NCBI GenBank assembly: GCA_016212935.1
Contig: JACRDE010000385.1
Span: 1-32,917 of the forward strand
Direction of reading: 5' to 3'
Source: Desulfomonile tiedjei
GTDB taxonomy: Bacteria > Desulfobacterota > Desulfomonilia > Desulfomonilales > Desulfomonilaceae
DNA: 32,917 bases
Below, one piece after another: positions 1 through 9,337 of the stretch. The notes under the pieces were generated by a model. That model saw only the letters and a list, made by a program, of their open reading frames with translations. It searched no databases and was not told where the DNA came from. A program made the position numbers and the translations under genes. Numbering within the stretch: position 1 is the stretch's first letter; every line of letters starts with the position of its first letter.

Positions 1-582
1 CCCAACCCTTATGCACTTCCGGCTCACCGCCACAATTCTTTCGCTTGAACTGCTCATGAAACTGACTCCCTGAAACCAGGTTACCCTACGCGTAAGCCAA
101 GCTCCAAATGCCGATAACTTGATCGACGCAGGCACGGCGAAAACAACGGAGGTTGGTCGCGGCCCCATACGTCCCAGAACACACTGGGGACTTCGGAAAC
201 TAATCCCAATGATTTCGTTAACGTTTGCCGCCAGTGAGGACCCATGATAGAATACACTGGCTTTTTCGTCCAGTCCGGATCTGAGCCCCGAGGAGTTCAC
301 GCTCATGAGAGGAACCCAGCTGGCTCGGCGTTGGACGAACGGCCCGTTGTCCTCGCTTTTGGGTTCTATCCCGTAAAGTTGGCCGGATAATGCGGCCCGC
401 ACCCTATCAAAAGTGCGAGCTTCATGCCAGTGCCAGTGGAAGATGAACGCCCTGAGGACCGGTTACCAGGAATTCCATGGACATGCCGTGGCCTCATGGA
501 ATAAAAGCAACGCAGCGGTGTTTCAACCGTAGACCGGCGCTCGTGCAGGCATGTGGTCCTCAACTCCTGCGGGATATTCGCT

Positions 583-858
583 ATGGCATGTTGGTACGTA
601 TATCTGCTCCGCTGCTCGGATGACAGTCTGTATTGCGGAACAACGACTGATGTGGATAGGCGTCTTCAAGAGCACAATGACGGCACAGGATGTCGGTACA
701 CGAGGTCGCGGCTTCCGGGCCGGGCCGTATGGTCGTCCGAGGCTTTGGGAAAAGAGGCGGCCTACAGAGAAGAATACCGGATTAAACGGCTCAGCAAGGC
801 TGCAAAGGAAATGCTGGCGAGTCAGGTGTCAGAGAGGACGATGGACGGCCATCCGTGA
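583..858 (+). CDS. GIY-YIG domain nuclease, UPF0213-like
   Basis: Translation from ATG583 begins MACWYVYLLRCSDDSLYCGTTTDVDRRLQEH, the typical WYVYLLRC...YCGTT..v.rR...H GIY-YIG signature. The supplied ORF starts upstream at 553. Confidence 0.85.
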   Translation: MACWYVYLLRCSDDSLYCGTTTDVDRRLQEHNDGTGCRYTRSRLPGRAVWSSEALGKEAAYREEYRIKRLSKAAKEMLASQVSERTMDGHP

Positions 859-1844
859 GCTGGAGAGTGCCGGATTATGAAGCAATTATGAGGGGAAAGG
901 CTCGGTTCGCATAGATAGCAACGTGCGCAAGGTTCCCGAAAACCCTGTACCCATGCATCATATCCTTAGAGTTTCCACGCCGGTCGAATATCGCCTTGGC
1001 CAGGATAGATATTGGGAAAAGTGATTCGATTCCCGGAAGGTATAGGGGCCACCGCCTTTTTGCAGTATCCATGCAGCATTTGTCTCATTCATGTGTGCCG
1101 AACGGTGGGCAAAGCGGTCAATATTGCTGACTGGACCTGTAAGAACCTTCATTTCGGCCCAGCAATTATGGTCTGCTCTTTCGCTTGTTTCTCCAGGAAT
1201 GGAGCGGGTAATCGGTAGGAATTCCACGAGCGGACATTCCCAGAAACACTCGAGCCCTGACCGAACAGTTTCGCCGTTTGTACCGCAGCGGCGCACTATA
1301 TCACCCATTTGCACACGTTCCAACCGGCTGTAAATTGGTCGATGTCCGAAGAGCGAAGGGCAAGAACGACAGCTTGGACGCGGAACCCCGACCGATGGCC
1401 CTTGAAGACAGACTGTGTGCCTTTCTCACGGATTGAACCCCAAGAAATAAGCTCTGCCACCGTCTGCGGCTCTATGTTCCTCGAAATTTCGCCTCTTTCT
1501 CATGATCCCGCCCACGGGTTGACGTTCCGGCAGCTTGATCAGCATGCTTTCGTCCCATTGTGCCGTCTTCCCGACAGCCCCACTGATCTACTCTTTCTTC
1601 TTTGTTCTTTCTTCTTTCCCCTTCTTCTATTGATGGGGTTATAGAGGGGGCTTCATTGAAGGGTACAATGAATTAATGTGTCCGTCTGTACGGCTCCATT
1701 CGTTCTCTGCCGAGCGTCTTCACGAACAGCCGCACAGGCGACGCTATCTATATTTAATGGTTAATGGTTCTTGTTTGGATGGGAAATGAACGAACGTGCG
1801 TCTCTGCGTTCATCCGCTTTTCTGGAAGACAGGAGGTGATATCG

Positions 1845-2045
1845 ATGCTGGTCTGTCAAATCGGAATCGTGATGCTCGCGGGTTTGAACCTCCTCGTAAA
1901 CAACGCTCTTGGCCTGATGATCTTGCTTCACCGGCCCTCCGACGTACGGGCAATCTCAAAGGCATGGCATGATCATCGCCAGAAGAAGCCAGATGTAAAA
2001 ACCGAAGAGAAAGGAAAACAACCCGATGAAGAAACCGTGGTCTGA
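1845..2045 (+). CDS. Small putative single-pass membrane protein (66 aa)
   Basis: Start at ATG1845 behind aggaggtgat; MLVCQIGIVMLAGLNLLVNNALGLMILL is hydrophobic, followed by a charged tail. Confidence 0.55.
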   Translation: MLVCQIGIVMLAGLNLLVNNALGLMILLHRPSDVRAISKAWHDHRQKKPDVKTEEKGKQPDEETVV

Positions 2046-2130
2046 TGTGTTGGTGGCTGTATTGATAGCAGCCTCTGGGGCTATTTTGGAAATCATCAAG
2101 ATCTTCAGCAAGAAAGGCAGGGCAGCATGA
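2026..2130 (+). CDS. Small putative membrane peptide (34 aa)
   Basis: MKKPWSDVLVAVLIAASGAILEIIKIFSKKGRAA; overlaps the ends of both flanking small ORFs; Lys-flanked hydrophobic segment. Confidence 0.4.
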   Translation: MKKPWSDVLVAVLIAASGAILEIIKIFSKKGRAA

Positions 2131-2273
2131 TAAATGAACTTGACAAACTGATCGTCGGTGCTGCCGCAACGATGGCCATAATCTACCTGATCGGCTCCTC
2201 CGCCATTTGGGAGATCACCAAGACGGTAGCTGAGTGTTTGTTGGTTATTCCCGTGCTGATCTGGGCGATTTAA
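2127..2273 (+). CDS. Small putative membrane peptide (48 aa)
   Basis: ATGA overlap with the preceding ORF; MINELDKLIVGAAATMAIIYLIGSSAIWEITKTVAECLLVIPVLIWAI is strongly hydrophobic. Confidence 0.45.
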   Translation: MINELDKLIVGAAATMAIIYLIGSSAIWEITKTVAECLLVIPVLIWAI

Positions 2274-2319
2274 GCATCGCCAACATCCAGCTGACAACAA
2301 GAAGAAGGAGGAGAATCAC

Positions 2320-2991
2320 ATGAGCACGAACGCTTTCTTGGATTATGAACTGGTGACCCGTCGAGTGAAGGTTGGCAATGAATGGCAGACCAAGGTGTTC
2401 CCTGTGGTCGGTGGCCGACTGAGAATCGTACATGAGAGCAATGACCACCTGAGCATCGAAACTCAAATCGTCAAGCTGGAGTCCGACTTCGTGGTCGTTC
2501 GGGCTACCGTGGAAACAACCAAAGGCAAATTCAGCGGTACCGGCACTGCGTCGACCCAAAGAGATGCGAGGCTTGCCGATGCTCTGGTGGAATTGGCGGA
2601 GACTCGGGCGATTGCGAGGGCTCTTCGGTTTGGCGGCATCGGAAGCGAATACACCTCGGCAGAAGAGGTTTCTCATGTCGTGGCAGAACCTGAGCTCTCA
2701 ACGGGAGGAAACGAAAGCAAAGTGGGCAAACCCGTGCTTGAGCCGCAGGAGAGCGAGAACAAACAAGAAACAAAGCAACCGGTTCACCCCAAGAATGGTG
2801 GCAACGGCAACGGAGGTCGGGCCACTGGCGCTCAATGCAGAGCCTTGTATGCCCTTTCCAAAAAGGCAAAGATGTGTGACGAGGACCTGGACAGCTTACT
2901 CCGCCCGCTCAATTCCACCCGCTTCGAAGATCTCACCCTGTCCGATGCCAGCCGCTTGATTCAATATTTTCAAACCCAGATCGCCGCGTGA
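2320..2991 (+). CDS. Rad52/Erf-like ssDNA-annealing / recombination protein
   Basis: Strong RBS (agaaggaggagaatcac). Central GTGTAS...DARLADALVELAETRAIARALRFGGIG resembles the AETRAIGRAL-F-GYG signature of phage ssDNA-annealing/ssDNA-binding proteins; C-terminal small helical module after a low-complexity linker. Confidence 0.6.
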   Translation: MSTNAFLDYELVTRRVKVGNEWQTKVFPVVGGRLRIVHESNDHLSIETQIVKLESDFVVVRATVETTKGKFSGTGTASTQRDARLADALVELAETRAIARALRFGGIGSEYTSAEEVSHVVAEPELSTGGNESKVGKPVLEPQESENKQETKQPVHPKNGGNGNGGRATGAQCRALYALSKKAKMCDEDLDSLLRPLNSTRFEDLTLSDASRLIQYFQTQIAA

Positions 2992-3061
2992 TGTTGCCCT
3001 TACCAATCTATCATCACTGTTCATAACGGGGCGAGTGGCCAAACTCTTCCGGGGGAGAAGT

Positions 3062-3199
3062 ATGTACAGGTTTACACGATTCCTTCGTCAACTATTCCAG
3101 GAAAGAAAACACTGGAGGAGAAGAAACCGCAAACTGTTCCGGCATTGTAGCCGGTTGACCTACCGGCCGGGTCTGCGCCGAAAAAGGAGAAGACGATGA
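3062..3199 (+). CDS. Arginine-rich microprotein (45 aa)
   Basis: MYRFTRFLRQLFQERKHWRRRNRKLFRHCSRLTYRPGLRRKRRRR*; preceded by gggggagaagt; its TGA overlaps the ATG of the downstream nuclease (ATGA). Confidence 0.45.
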   Translation: MYRFTRFLRQLFQERKHWRRRNRKLFRHCSRLTYRPGLRRKRRRR

Positions 3200-3972
3200 A
3201 CGACCAGGCACAAGAGAAGCCTCATCTCAGCTACAGCCAAATCAACACATACTGTACGTGTCCCTTGAAATACCGCTTCCACTACATCGACCGGATCGAG
3301 CCTCCCTTCACCGCAGCCCCTCTCGCTTTCGGGTCGGCCATTCATGAGGCAGTGGGAGCATTTTATCAGAGTTGTCTTGAAGGCGATCCTCTTTCGGCCG
3401 GTAACATTCATGACGTATACCGTCAAGCGTGGGAAAGCCATGCCAAGGAGCGACCGATTCGTTTCTCTAACGGTGATTCCGCTGAGAGCCTCACGGAAAA
3501 GGCAAAGCGGATGCTGGAGGTGTTCCACGCAGAATTCGATCCGGCTGTTCAGATCATCGGGATCGAGGAGCCCTTCGAGGTGGACCTCGGCAAACGCATG
3601 CCACCGCTGGTGGGTTGGATTGATGTGGTGGAACAGGCGCCGGAGGGCACCGTAACCGTAGCGGATCTGAAGACCGCATCAAAGCGTTACTCGGATAACA
3701 CCGTCCACGCCAACATGCAGCTCACCTGCTATTCACTGGGTGCACAGACGCTTGGCTTCAATGGGGACACTCGCTTTCGTTTGGACGTGCTCCTCAAGAC
3801 CCAGAATCCGGAGTTGATCCGGTACGAGACTACCCGAACCGATGCCAACCGCGACAGATTCCTGAAACTGGTGAAGAGCGTTTGGCAAGGCATCAAAAAG
3901 GAAGTCTTCTTCCCCAAAGCAGATTGGCAGTGCGGGCAATGTCCGTTTGCTGATCCGTGTGGGCAGTGGTAG
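3196..3972 (+). CDS. RecB/Cas4-like PD-(D/E)XK family nuclease with probable C-terminal Cys cluster
   Basis: LSYSQINTYCTCPLKYRFHY, FGSAIHEAV, GWIDVV...VTVADLKTA, MQLTCYSLGA, and C-terminal CGQCPFADPC: the RecB-nuclease motif series with Fe-S-like cysteines. Confidence 0.85.
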   Translation: MNDQAQEKPHLSYSQINTYCTCPLKYRFHYIDRIEPPFTAAPLAFGSAIHEAVGAFYQSCLEGDPLSAGNIHDVYRQAWESHAKERPIRFSNGDSAESLTEKAKRMLEVFHAEFDPAVQIIGIEEPFEVDLGKRMPPLVGWIDVVEQAPEGTVTVADLKTASKRYSDNTVHANMQLTCYSLGAQTLGFNGDTRFRLDVLLKTQNPELIRYETTRTDANRDRFLKLVKSVWQGIKKEVFFPKADWQCGQCPFADPCGQW

Positions 3973-3981
3973 GAGGGCGAG

Positions 3982-4242
3982 ATGGCTACAAAAGCAAAAC
4001 CCGCTGCAACAGCGGAAGAGCCTGCCTCGGTTACGGTCGATAGACACATATCTTTGGATATGGAAAGAGGGAGCGTAGCCGTATCTCGCAACGGGCTCAC
4101 CCTTTCCGTGTCAGGCAAGAACGTGCAGTTGCGCAAGCAATCCCCTCTCAATCTGTCGTTCGATTCCGGCGAAGTCGAGTATGATGATGGAGAGATCCAG
4201 GTGAAGGCAGAGGGAGATGCGATCAAGCTGCAACTGGATTGA
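3982..4242 (+). CDS. Hypothetical protein (86 aa)
   Basis: RBS aggagggcgag before ATG; collinear with the operon; no family recognised. Confidence 0.6.
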   Translation: MATKAKPAATAEEPASVTVDRHISLDMERGSVAVSRNGLTLSVSGKNVQLRKQSPLNLSFDSGEVEYDDGEIQVKAEGDAIKLQLD

Positions 4243-4262
4243 TTCATCACTGTTTCATCACG

Positions 4263-4296
4263 AGCCCGGCTGATCTTGGGATTAGTCGGGCTTTTT
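4263..4296 (+). terminator. Rho-independent terminator-like hairpin
   Basis: AGCCCGGCTGAT-cttggg-ATTAGTCGGGCTTTTT: near-perfect inverted repeat followed by a T run, in the gap between the 86-aa gene and the methyltransferase gene. Confidence 0.65.
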
Positions 4297-4312
4297 CATT
4301 GGGAGGACACCG

Positions 4313-5326
4313 ATGCGAATAGCAGGTCGAATGAAGATGGGTTATTACCCGACTCCTGCAAGAGTCGTGGATTACATAAAGAAATGGCTTTCTTTTCCCC
4401 CCGCGCCTTTCACAGCGTTGGACCCGTGCTGCGGCGAAGGCATCGCTTTGGAACATCTCGTGCGAGGCAGTGAAGCCATTACCTACGGTGTGGAGCTGGA
4501 TGAGCAACGAGCGGACGCAGCCCAAGATCGCATTCAGAACGTTCTGAAGTGCGGAATCGGGGAGACACGGATCGCTCACCAGTCCTATTCGCTTCTGTTT
4601 CTCAATCCGCCCTACGATGAAGCGACCCTTGAAGAGGATGCGGACATCAAAACCGAGCGACAGGAGAAGGCGTTTCTCCGTATGACGGTACCGTATTTGG
4701 TTCCCGGTGGGGTGATAATCTACATCATTCCTCAGAAACGCCTAAACAGGGGCATTGCGCGTCTATTGGCTTCTCGCTTTGAGCGGGTCAATGTCTTCCG
4801 TTTTCCCGATCCCGAGTACGACGACTTCCAACAGGTGGTGGTGTTCGGCGTACGCAAGTCAGTCAATTCCTTGGATGATGGCGTGGCTCTGAAGCTTCAG
4901 AACGTTCCGAACCGCAAGCTGAAGCCCTTGCCGGAGACTGACACGGCACAGTACTCCGTTCCCCCTGCCGGACCTTTGAAGCTGTTCCGCTCGACGGTTA
5001 TCGACCCTGAAGAACTGGCGAAGCAGATGGCACAGTCTCCTTTGTGGCGTAGGTTCGATGCAATGACCACCCGAAGCGAGTTGAAATTGCCCCGCCCGCC
5101 TCTGCCTTTGCACTCGGGACACTTGGGTCTGCTGTTGGCGGCGGGAAAGCTCGACGGAGTGGTGGGTGAAGGCCCGGATCGCCATGTGGTGAAAGGCAAA
5201 GTAACCAAGGTCGTTTCCCGGGTGGAGGAGTACAAAGGAGACGTATTGGAGCAGCGGGAGCTGGATCGGTACGTGGTCTCCATCAAGATTATGAACCGTA
5301 ACGGCGAAATCCGTGAGTTGACTTGA
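4313..5326 (+). CDS. DUF6094-like class I SAM-dependent (N6-adenine type) methyltransferase
   Basis: GYYPTPARVVDYI, motif I-like LDPCCGEG, motif IV LFLNPPYDEA. Confidence 0.75.
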   Translation: MRIAGRMKMGYYPTPARVVDYIKKWLSFPPAPFTALDPCCGEGIALEHLVRGSEAITYGVELDEQRADAAQDRIQNVLKCGIGETRIAHQSYSLLFLNPPYDEATLEEDADIKTERQEKAFLRMTVPYLVPGGVIIYIIPQKRLNRGIARLLASRFERVNVFRFPDPEYDDFQQVVVFGVRKSVNSLDDGVALKLQNVPNRKLKPLPETDTAQYSVPPAGPLKLFRSTVIDPEELAKQMAQSPLWRRFDAMTTRSELKLPRPPLPLHSGHLGLLLAAGKLDGVVGEGPDRHVVKGKVTKVVSRVEEYKGDVLEQRELDRYVVSIKIMNRNGEIRELT

Positions 5327-5337
5327 GAGGGGGAGCC

Positions 5338-5925
5338 ATGTTGGACCATGTCGTGTTTGAGGAGCCCTGGAAAGGCATCAAGGTGTCGGCTTACACCGAC
5401 CAATATGCCTACGACCCGGAGGACAATTCACTGGTGTTCATTTCCTTGGCCGGTACCGAGCAGGCGGTAAAGGCCATATCATCCGCGATTATCGGGGGAC
5501 AAACCGTGAGCATCATGGGTGCAGACAATTCGGAAATCCTGCTGGACGGGCACGCTGCAACCCATTTCCGAGTCTTGTCCACAAAGCTTTCCGGCGGCGC
5601 TGTGCATCAGCTGGTGGCGGACAGCAGGTTCTTCGGGAGTGACGAGCCCGGAGCCTATCTCGTGGTCATCCCTCAACAAGAGGATGTATCCAAGGTTGTC
5701 TATCGCCAAGTCCTTACCCACTTGGCTTCTCCGCTACTTCCCGAGTGGGTTCAATGGATTTGCGGGCAGCTCAAAGAGGTGGACCGGATGCGGGAGATGG
5801 AAGGGACCTTGAGAGTTGCGCAGGTCTCGGCAAACGAGGCCACCGTGGATCAACTGGTCTCGCAAGGATTACGTACGGGACAAATTCGTCTCGAAGGAGG
5901 AGGAACTCATGCTCGATTCCATTAG
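5338..5925 (+). CDS. Hypothetical protein
   Basis: ATG5338 preceded by gagagggggagcc; follows the methyltransferase directly; its 3' end overlaps the helicase start. Confidence 0.6.
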   Translation: MLDHVVFEEPWKGIKVSAYTDQYAYDPEDNSLVFISLAGTEQAVKAISSAIIGGQTVSIMGADNSEILLDGHAATHFRVLSTKLSGGAVHQLVADSRFFGSDEPGAYLVVIPQQEDVSKVVYRQVLTHLASPLLPEWVQWICGQLKEVDRMREMEGTLRVAQVSANEATVDQLVSQGLRTGQIRLEGGGTHARFH

Positions 5926-7963
5926 CGATGTGAACGGATATTTGCAGCAATTCGGAGGGGCTTTGGCTAACAAGATTCAGGTGGAGGCCGAGCCTCTTTT
6001 CAAACCCGGTAACCCATGGCACCCACGCATGAGCAAGCTTCTGCGAAAACCATTTCAAGCCCAGGCCGATGCGATTCAGGGCGCTGTCGAGACGTTGCGC
6101 AAACACAACCATGTGATGTGCATCGGAGAGATGGGCGTGGGCAAGACGCTCATAGGAGCCGCTGTGCCGTACATCATGGAAAACGGGCATCCTCCGCGTG
6201 TCTTGGTCATGTGCCCCGGTCATCTCACCCGCAAGTGGGTGCGAGAGGTGAGAGAAACCGTGCCGGGCGCTGATGCAACCATCATCACGCGTTTGTCTGA
6301 CGTGTCGGCCATTGACCATTATGAGCCACATGGGGGCCTGCGGTACTACGTGGTCAGTAAAGAGCGGGCAAAGCTGTCCTATGCGTGGCGGCCCGCTTTT
6401 AATCTTCGTCGCGGGGTTCCCGTATGCCCGGACTGTGGCTCGACTGTTGTAGATGGAGATGGCGTAGAGGTCAGCGCTGAAGCTCTACAGCATCGTAAGG
6501 CTCGCTGCGGGTCCTGTGGGGCCGCATTGTGGCAGGCGGACAATACTCGGTTCCGCCGATTCTCCATTGCGGATTACGTCAAACGCCACTTGAAGGGTTA
6601 TTTTGATTTCTTCATCTGCGACGAAGTCCATGAGATGAAAGGAGGAGACACCGCTCAAGGCAACGCCTTCGGGACGCTGGCCAGTGCGTGCAAGAGGACC
6701 ATTGCGCTCACGGGAACTTTGTTGGGCGGGTACGCCAGCCACATGTTCCATCTCCAGTACCGGATGAGCCCACAGGCCATGAACGCGGACGGATTTTCCT
6801 ACGGCAACCGCATGAACTTCGTCAATCGGTACGGAGTGCTCGAAAAGATCACTCGCTACTATCCCGGTGATGACAACATCTGCTCCAAGGGCAAGAAGGG
6901 TACTACAGTCACTCGGGAGAAGCCCGGCGTGAGTCCTGCGATCTTCTCGAATCATTTGATGGGCTCCACGGTGTTCCTCCATTTGCAGGACATTGCGGTG
7001 GATCTGCCGGGTCTCACAGAGGACGTTGTTCCGGTTGCGATGGAAGACGACCTTTCCGTTGCCTACAAGGACCTTGAGCACAGGATAGGCTCTGAGATGA
7101 AACGACTCCTGGTCCAAGGATCTCGGCGGCTCCTCGGCGCGTATCTCAATACCCTGCTCTGCTATCCCGACCGGCCTTTTCACAGTGAGCCCCTGGTCGA
7201 TCCGGCCAATGGAAACGTCATCGCTGAGCCACCCCAGTTACCCTCGGATCGCGTGTACCCCAAAGAGGCCGAGCTTCTCAAGATCGTTCATGGAGAGATT
7301 TCTCAGAGCCGACGGAGTTTTGTGTACTGCACCTTCACCAACACCAAGGACGTGACGGGCCGTCTCAAAGAGATCGTCGCCCGCCAAGGGTTCTCTGTCG
7401 AGATACTCAGGTCGTCGGTAAAGCCCGAGCAGCGTGAGGAATGGCTGCGGCAGAAAGTGACGGAAGATGTGCAGGTGGTGATCGGTAACCCCATGCTGGT
7501 TCAAACCGGCTTGGACCTGTTGGATTTTCCCACGATAATCTTCTATCAGACGGGCTACTCTGTTTTTACATTGAGGCAGGCGTCCCGGAGATCGTGGAGG
7601 ATAGGCCAGAAGGAGCCTGTACACATTCACTATCTTCACTACAAAGATACCATGCAGGAACGGGCACTCGAACTGGTCGGCAAGAAGCTCTCAGCTTCGT
7701 TGGCCATTGAGGGCAAGCTCACCGATGATGGACTTGCATCCATGTGCGCCGGTGACGACATGACGTTGATGCTGGCCCGAGCCCTTGTCGAAGGCAGGCA
7801 TATCCAGGGCGCTGAGTCGGTGTGGCGAAAGCTCAACTGCCCCAAACAGACCCCCACCCCGGGGAACGTCATCCCACTTCGCCGGAACTGGTCTTTGGAG
7901 CTGATGGAAGAGCGGTCGGGTACGCTCTGGGATGATTTTTCGGTCATCCAGGCGCTCGGCTAA
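5909..7963 (+). CDS. SF2 (SNF2/DEAH-like) helicase with zinc-ribbon insert
   Basis: ATG5909 behind ggaggaggaactc. Walker A GEMGVGKT, DExH-like ICDEVHEMKG, ALTGTLLGG, zinc-ribbon CPDCGSTV...CGSCGA, C-terminal RQASRRSWRIGQKEPVHIHYL (SNF2-type motif VI). Confidence 0.85.
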   Translation: MLDSISDVNGYLQQFGGALANKIQVEAEPLFKPGNPWHPRMSKLLRKPFQAQADAIQGAVETLRKHNHVMCIGEMGVGKTLIGAAVPYIMENGHPPRVLVMCPGHLTRKWVREVRETVPGADATIITRLSDVSAIDHYEPHGGLRYYVVSKERAKLSYAWRPAFNLRRGVPVCPDCGSTVVDGDGVEVSAEALQHRKARCGSCGAALWQADNTRFRRFSIADYVKRHLKGYFDFFICDEVHEMKGGDTAQGNAFGTLASACKRTIALTGTLLGGYASHMFHLQYRMSPQAMNADGFSYGNRMNFVNRYGVLEKITRYYPGDDNICSKGKKGTTVTREKPGVSPAIFSNHLMGSTVFLHLQDIAVDLPGLTEDVVPVAMEDDLSVAYKDLEHRIGSEMKRLLVQGSRRLLGAYLNTLLCYPDRPFHSEPLVDPANGNVIAEPPQLPSDRVYPKEAELLKIVHGEISQSRRSFVYCTFTNTKDVTGRLKEIVARQGFSVEILRSSVKPEQREEWLRQKVTEDVQVVIGNPMLVQTGLDLLDFPTIIFYQTGYSVFTLRQASRRSWRIGQKEPVHIHYLHYKDTMQERALELVGKKLSASLAIEGKLTDDGLASMCAGDDMTLMLARALVEGRHIQGAESVWRKLNCPKQTPTPGNVIPLRRNWSLELMEERSGTLWDDFSVIQALG

Positions 7964-8136
7964 CAGTCCCCCCGGCACGATACCCCACGACGATTTCATC
8001 CTATCCCGCCGCTGCCCTTTCAAAACCTTCACCACGTTCAAAGCAGCGACTGACCTTTCCTTCGTAACGTTTCGCACGTTCAGAACCGGAGGCTTCCTCT
8101 CCGGAAGTACCCAAACAAAGGAGGTACACCACTCTC

Positions 8137-8751
8137 ATGTCACCCCCAGACAAAGATCTGATGACCCGACTCACCGAGTTGGTCCACGAACATGGTCATC
8201 AATGGAAACAGATCGCCCCGATTCTCGCCGCCGAAGGCTATCGGGATGCGAAAGGTGGGCCTTACTCGGACAACTACCTTCGCAAGAGGATGAAAAGCCG
8301 GGAGACGGCAGCGTCCGGGATATCTTCAAAACCTTCTGAAGATTCGCAACGCAGAAATTCTGAACCTGTGAAACCTTCTGAACAACCAGTCCTGGACATT
8401 CCGCAACTGGCCTGCGCTGTCATTTCCATCCTGAAAGAAGAAGGGTCACTGGAGTCAGCCGTCCAAGATGTGCTGGGTGATCTGGAACGTACCAAACTGG
8501 ACCCTGCCTGCGAGATGCCTCCCCAGCCCGTCAGAGTGACTGATCGCCGCTGGGAGAAGCTGGCAGGCACCTGTGACTGTGATCTTGCAAAGCTATTCCA
8601 TGAGAAGCGCCGTGATCTGCGCCTGTCTGTTTCACAGATGCTGGATTACGTGCTGTGGAATTTCTTCGAGAAGCCGCAGCTTTCCTTTCAATCAAAAGCT
8701 TCTGAAGGTTTCGAAGAAGCGGGGGAGGAGTCGCATGTCAGGCCATCGTGA
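8137..8751 (+). CDS. Hypothetical protein, possibly DNA-binding
   Basis: RBS aaaggaggt upstream; N-terminal helical segment LTELVHEHGHQWKQIAPILAAEGYRDAKGGPYSDNYLRKRMK resembles an HTH; Ser/Pro-rich linker. Confidence 0.5.
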   Translation: MSPPDKDLMTRLTELVHEHGHQWKQIAPILAAEGYRDAKGGPYSDNYLRKRMKSRETAASGISSKPSEDSQRRNSEPVKPSEQPVLDIPQLACAVISILKEEGSLESAVQDVLGDLERTKLDPACEMPPQPVRVTDRRWEKLAGTCDCDLAKLFHEKRRDLRLSVSQMLDYVLWNFFEKPQLSFQSKASEGFEEAGEESHVRPS

Positions 8752-8929
8752 GCTAACGTGGGAAAAGGTCTCGGGCATTGAGCTGGCCGAGATCAGGACG
8801 CTGATGCTCATCAAGGAAGTCCATCCCCAGCAGTTACAGCGCATATTGGACGCCAAGGGTGTCACAGCGCTGGACCACTTGGACTGTCTCACCGTGAGGA
8901 ATTTCCTTCACTACCTGCGGTCCCTGTAG
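8735..8929 (+). CDS. Hypothetical small protein (64 aa)
   Basis: gggggaggag before ATG8735; overlaps the end of the preceding gene. Confidence 0.5.
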   Translation: MSGHRELTWEKVSGIELAEIRTLMLIKEVHPQQLQRILDAKGVTALDHLDCLTVRNFLHYLRSL

Positions 8930-8950
8930 GCAGGATCTACCGTATGGGAG

Positions 8951-8979
8951 CCGCAATCCTATATTTGCGGTTTCTTTTT
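8951..8979 (+). terminator. Rho-independent terminator
   Basis: CCGCAA-tcctata-TTTGCGG followed by TTTCTTTTT just after the last gene of the left operon. Confidence 0.7.
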
Positions 8980-9337
8980 CCCCGTTCGGCACACGGAGTC
9001 ATGGTGTTTTTATTGCACTGACGAACAAGAACCCCGCCTCCGCAAGTGCGATACAGGCCAACACGCATTAAGTAAATCGGATACTTATGAGGCGATCCTA
9101 TCCTTATGTGTCCGAGAGGCTGGATTTGATTTCACCGGACTTCAAAGAAATCTTGTGGCAGAAATGTCCGCATAAATTACTCTTGTATTAGGTCTATCCA
9201 TGAATAAGCGGCTGATAAACCTTCCATTTTCAAGAGAAGGAGAGACATAGGCATTAGTCTTATGTGATATGAAGACACGATCTAGCAAGGTGTTATTGGA
9301 AGTAATCATTTGCCGGCTTTCGTTATTTCAAGACACT

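Noticed and set aside
958-1323. 121-aa minus-strand ORF between GIY-YIG and the small membrane ORFs
   Set aside because: Long enough to be coding but with no recognisable motif and competing overlapping frames; not reported as a gene.
3729-4250. 173-aa minus-strand ORF
   Set aside because: Antisense to the PD-(D/E)XK nuclease and the 86-aa gene, which have RBSs and motifs.
6485-7183. 232-aa minus-strand ORF antisense to the SF2 helicase
   Set aside because: Lies entirely within a motif-supported helicase gene on the other strand; composition looks like shadow-frame translation and there is no family signal.
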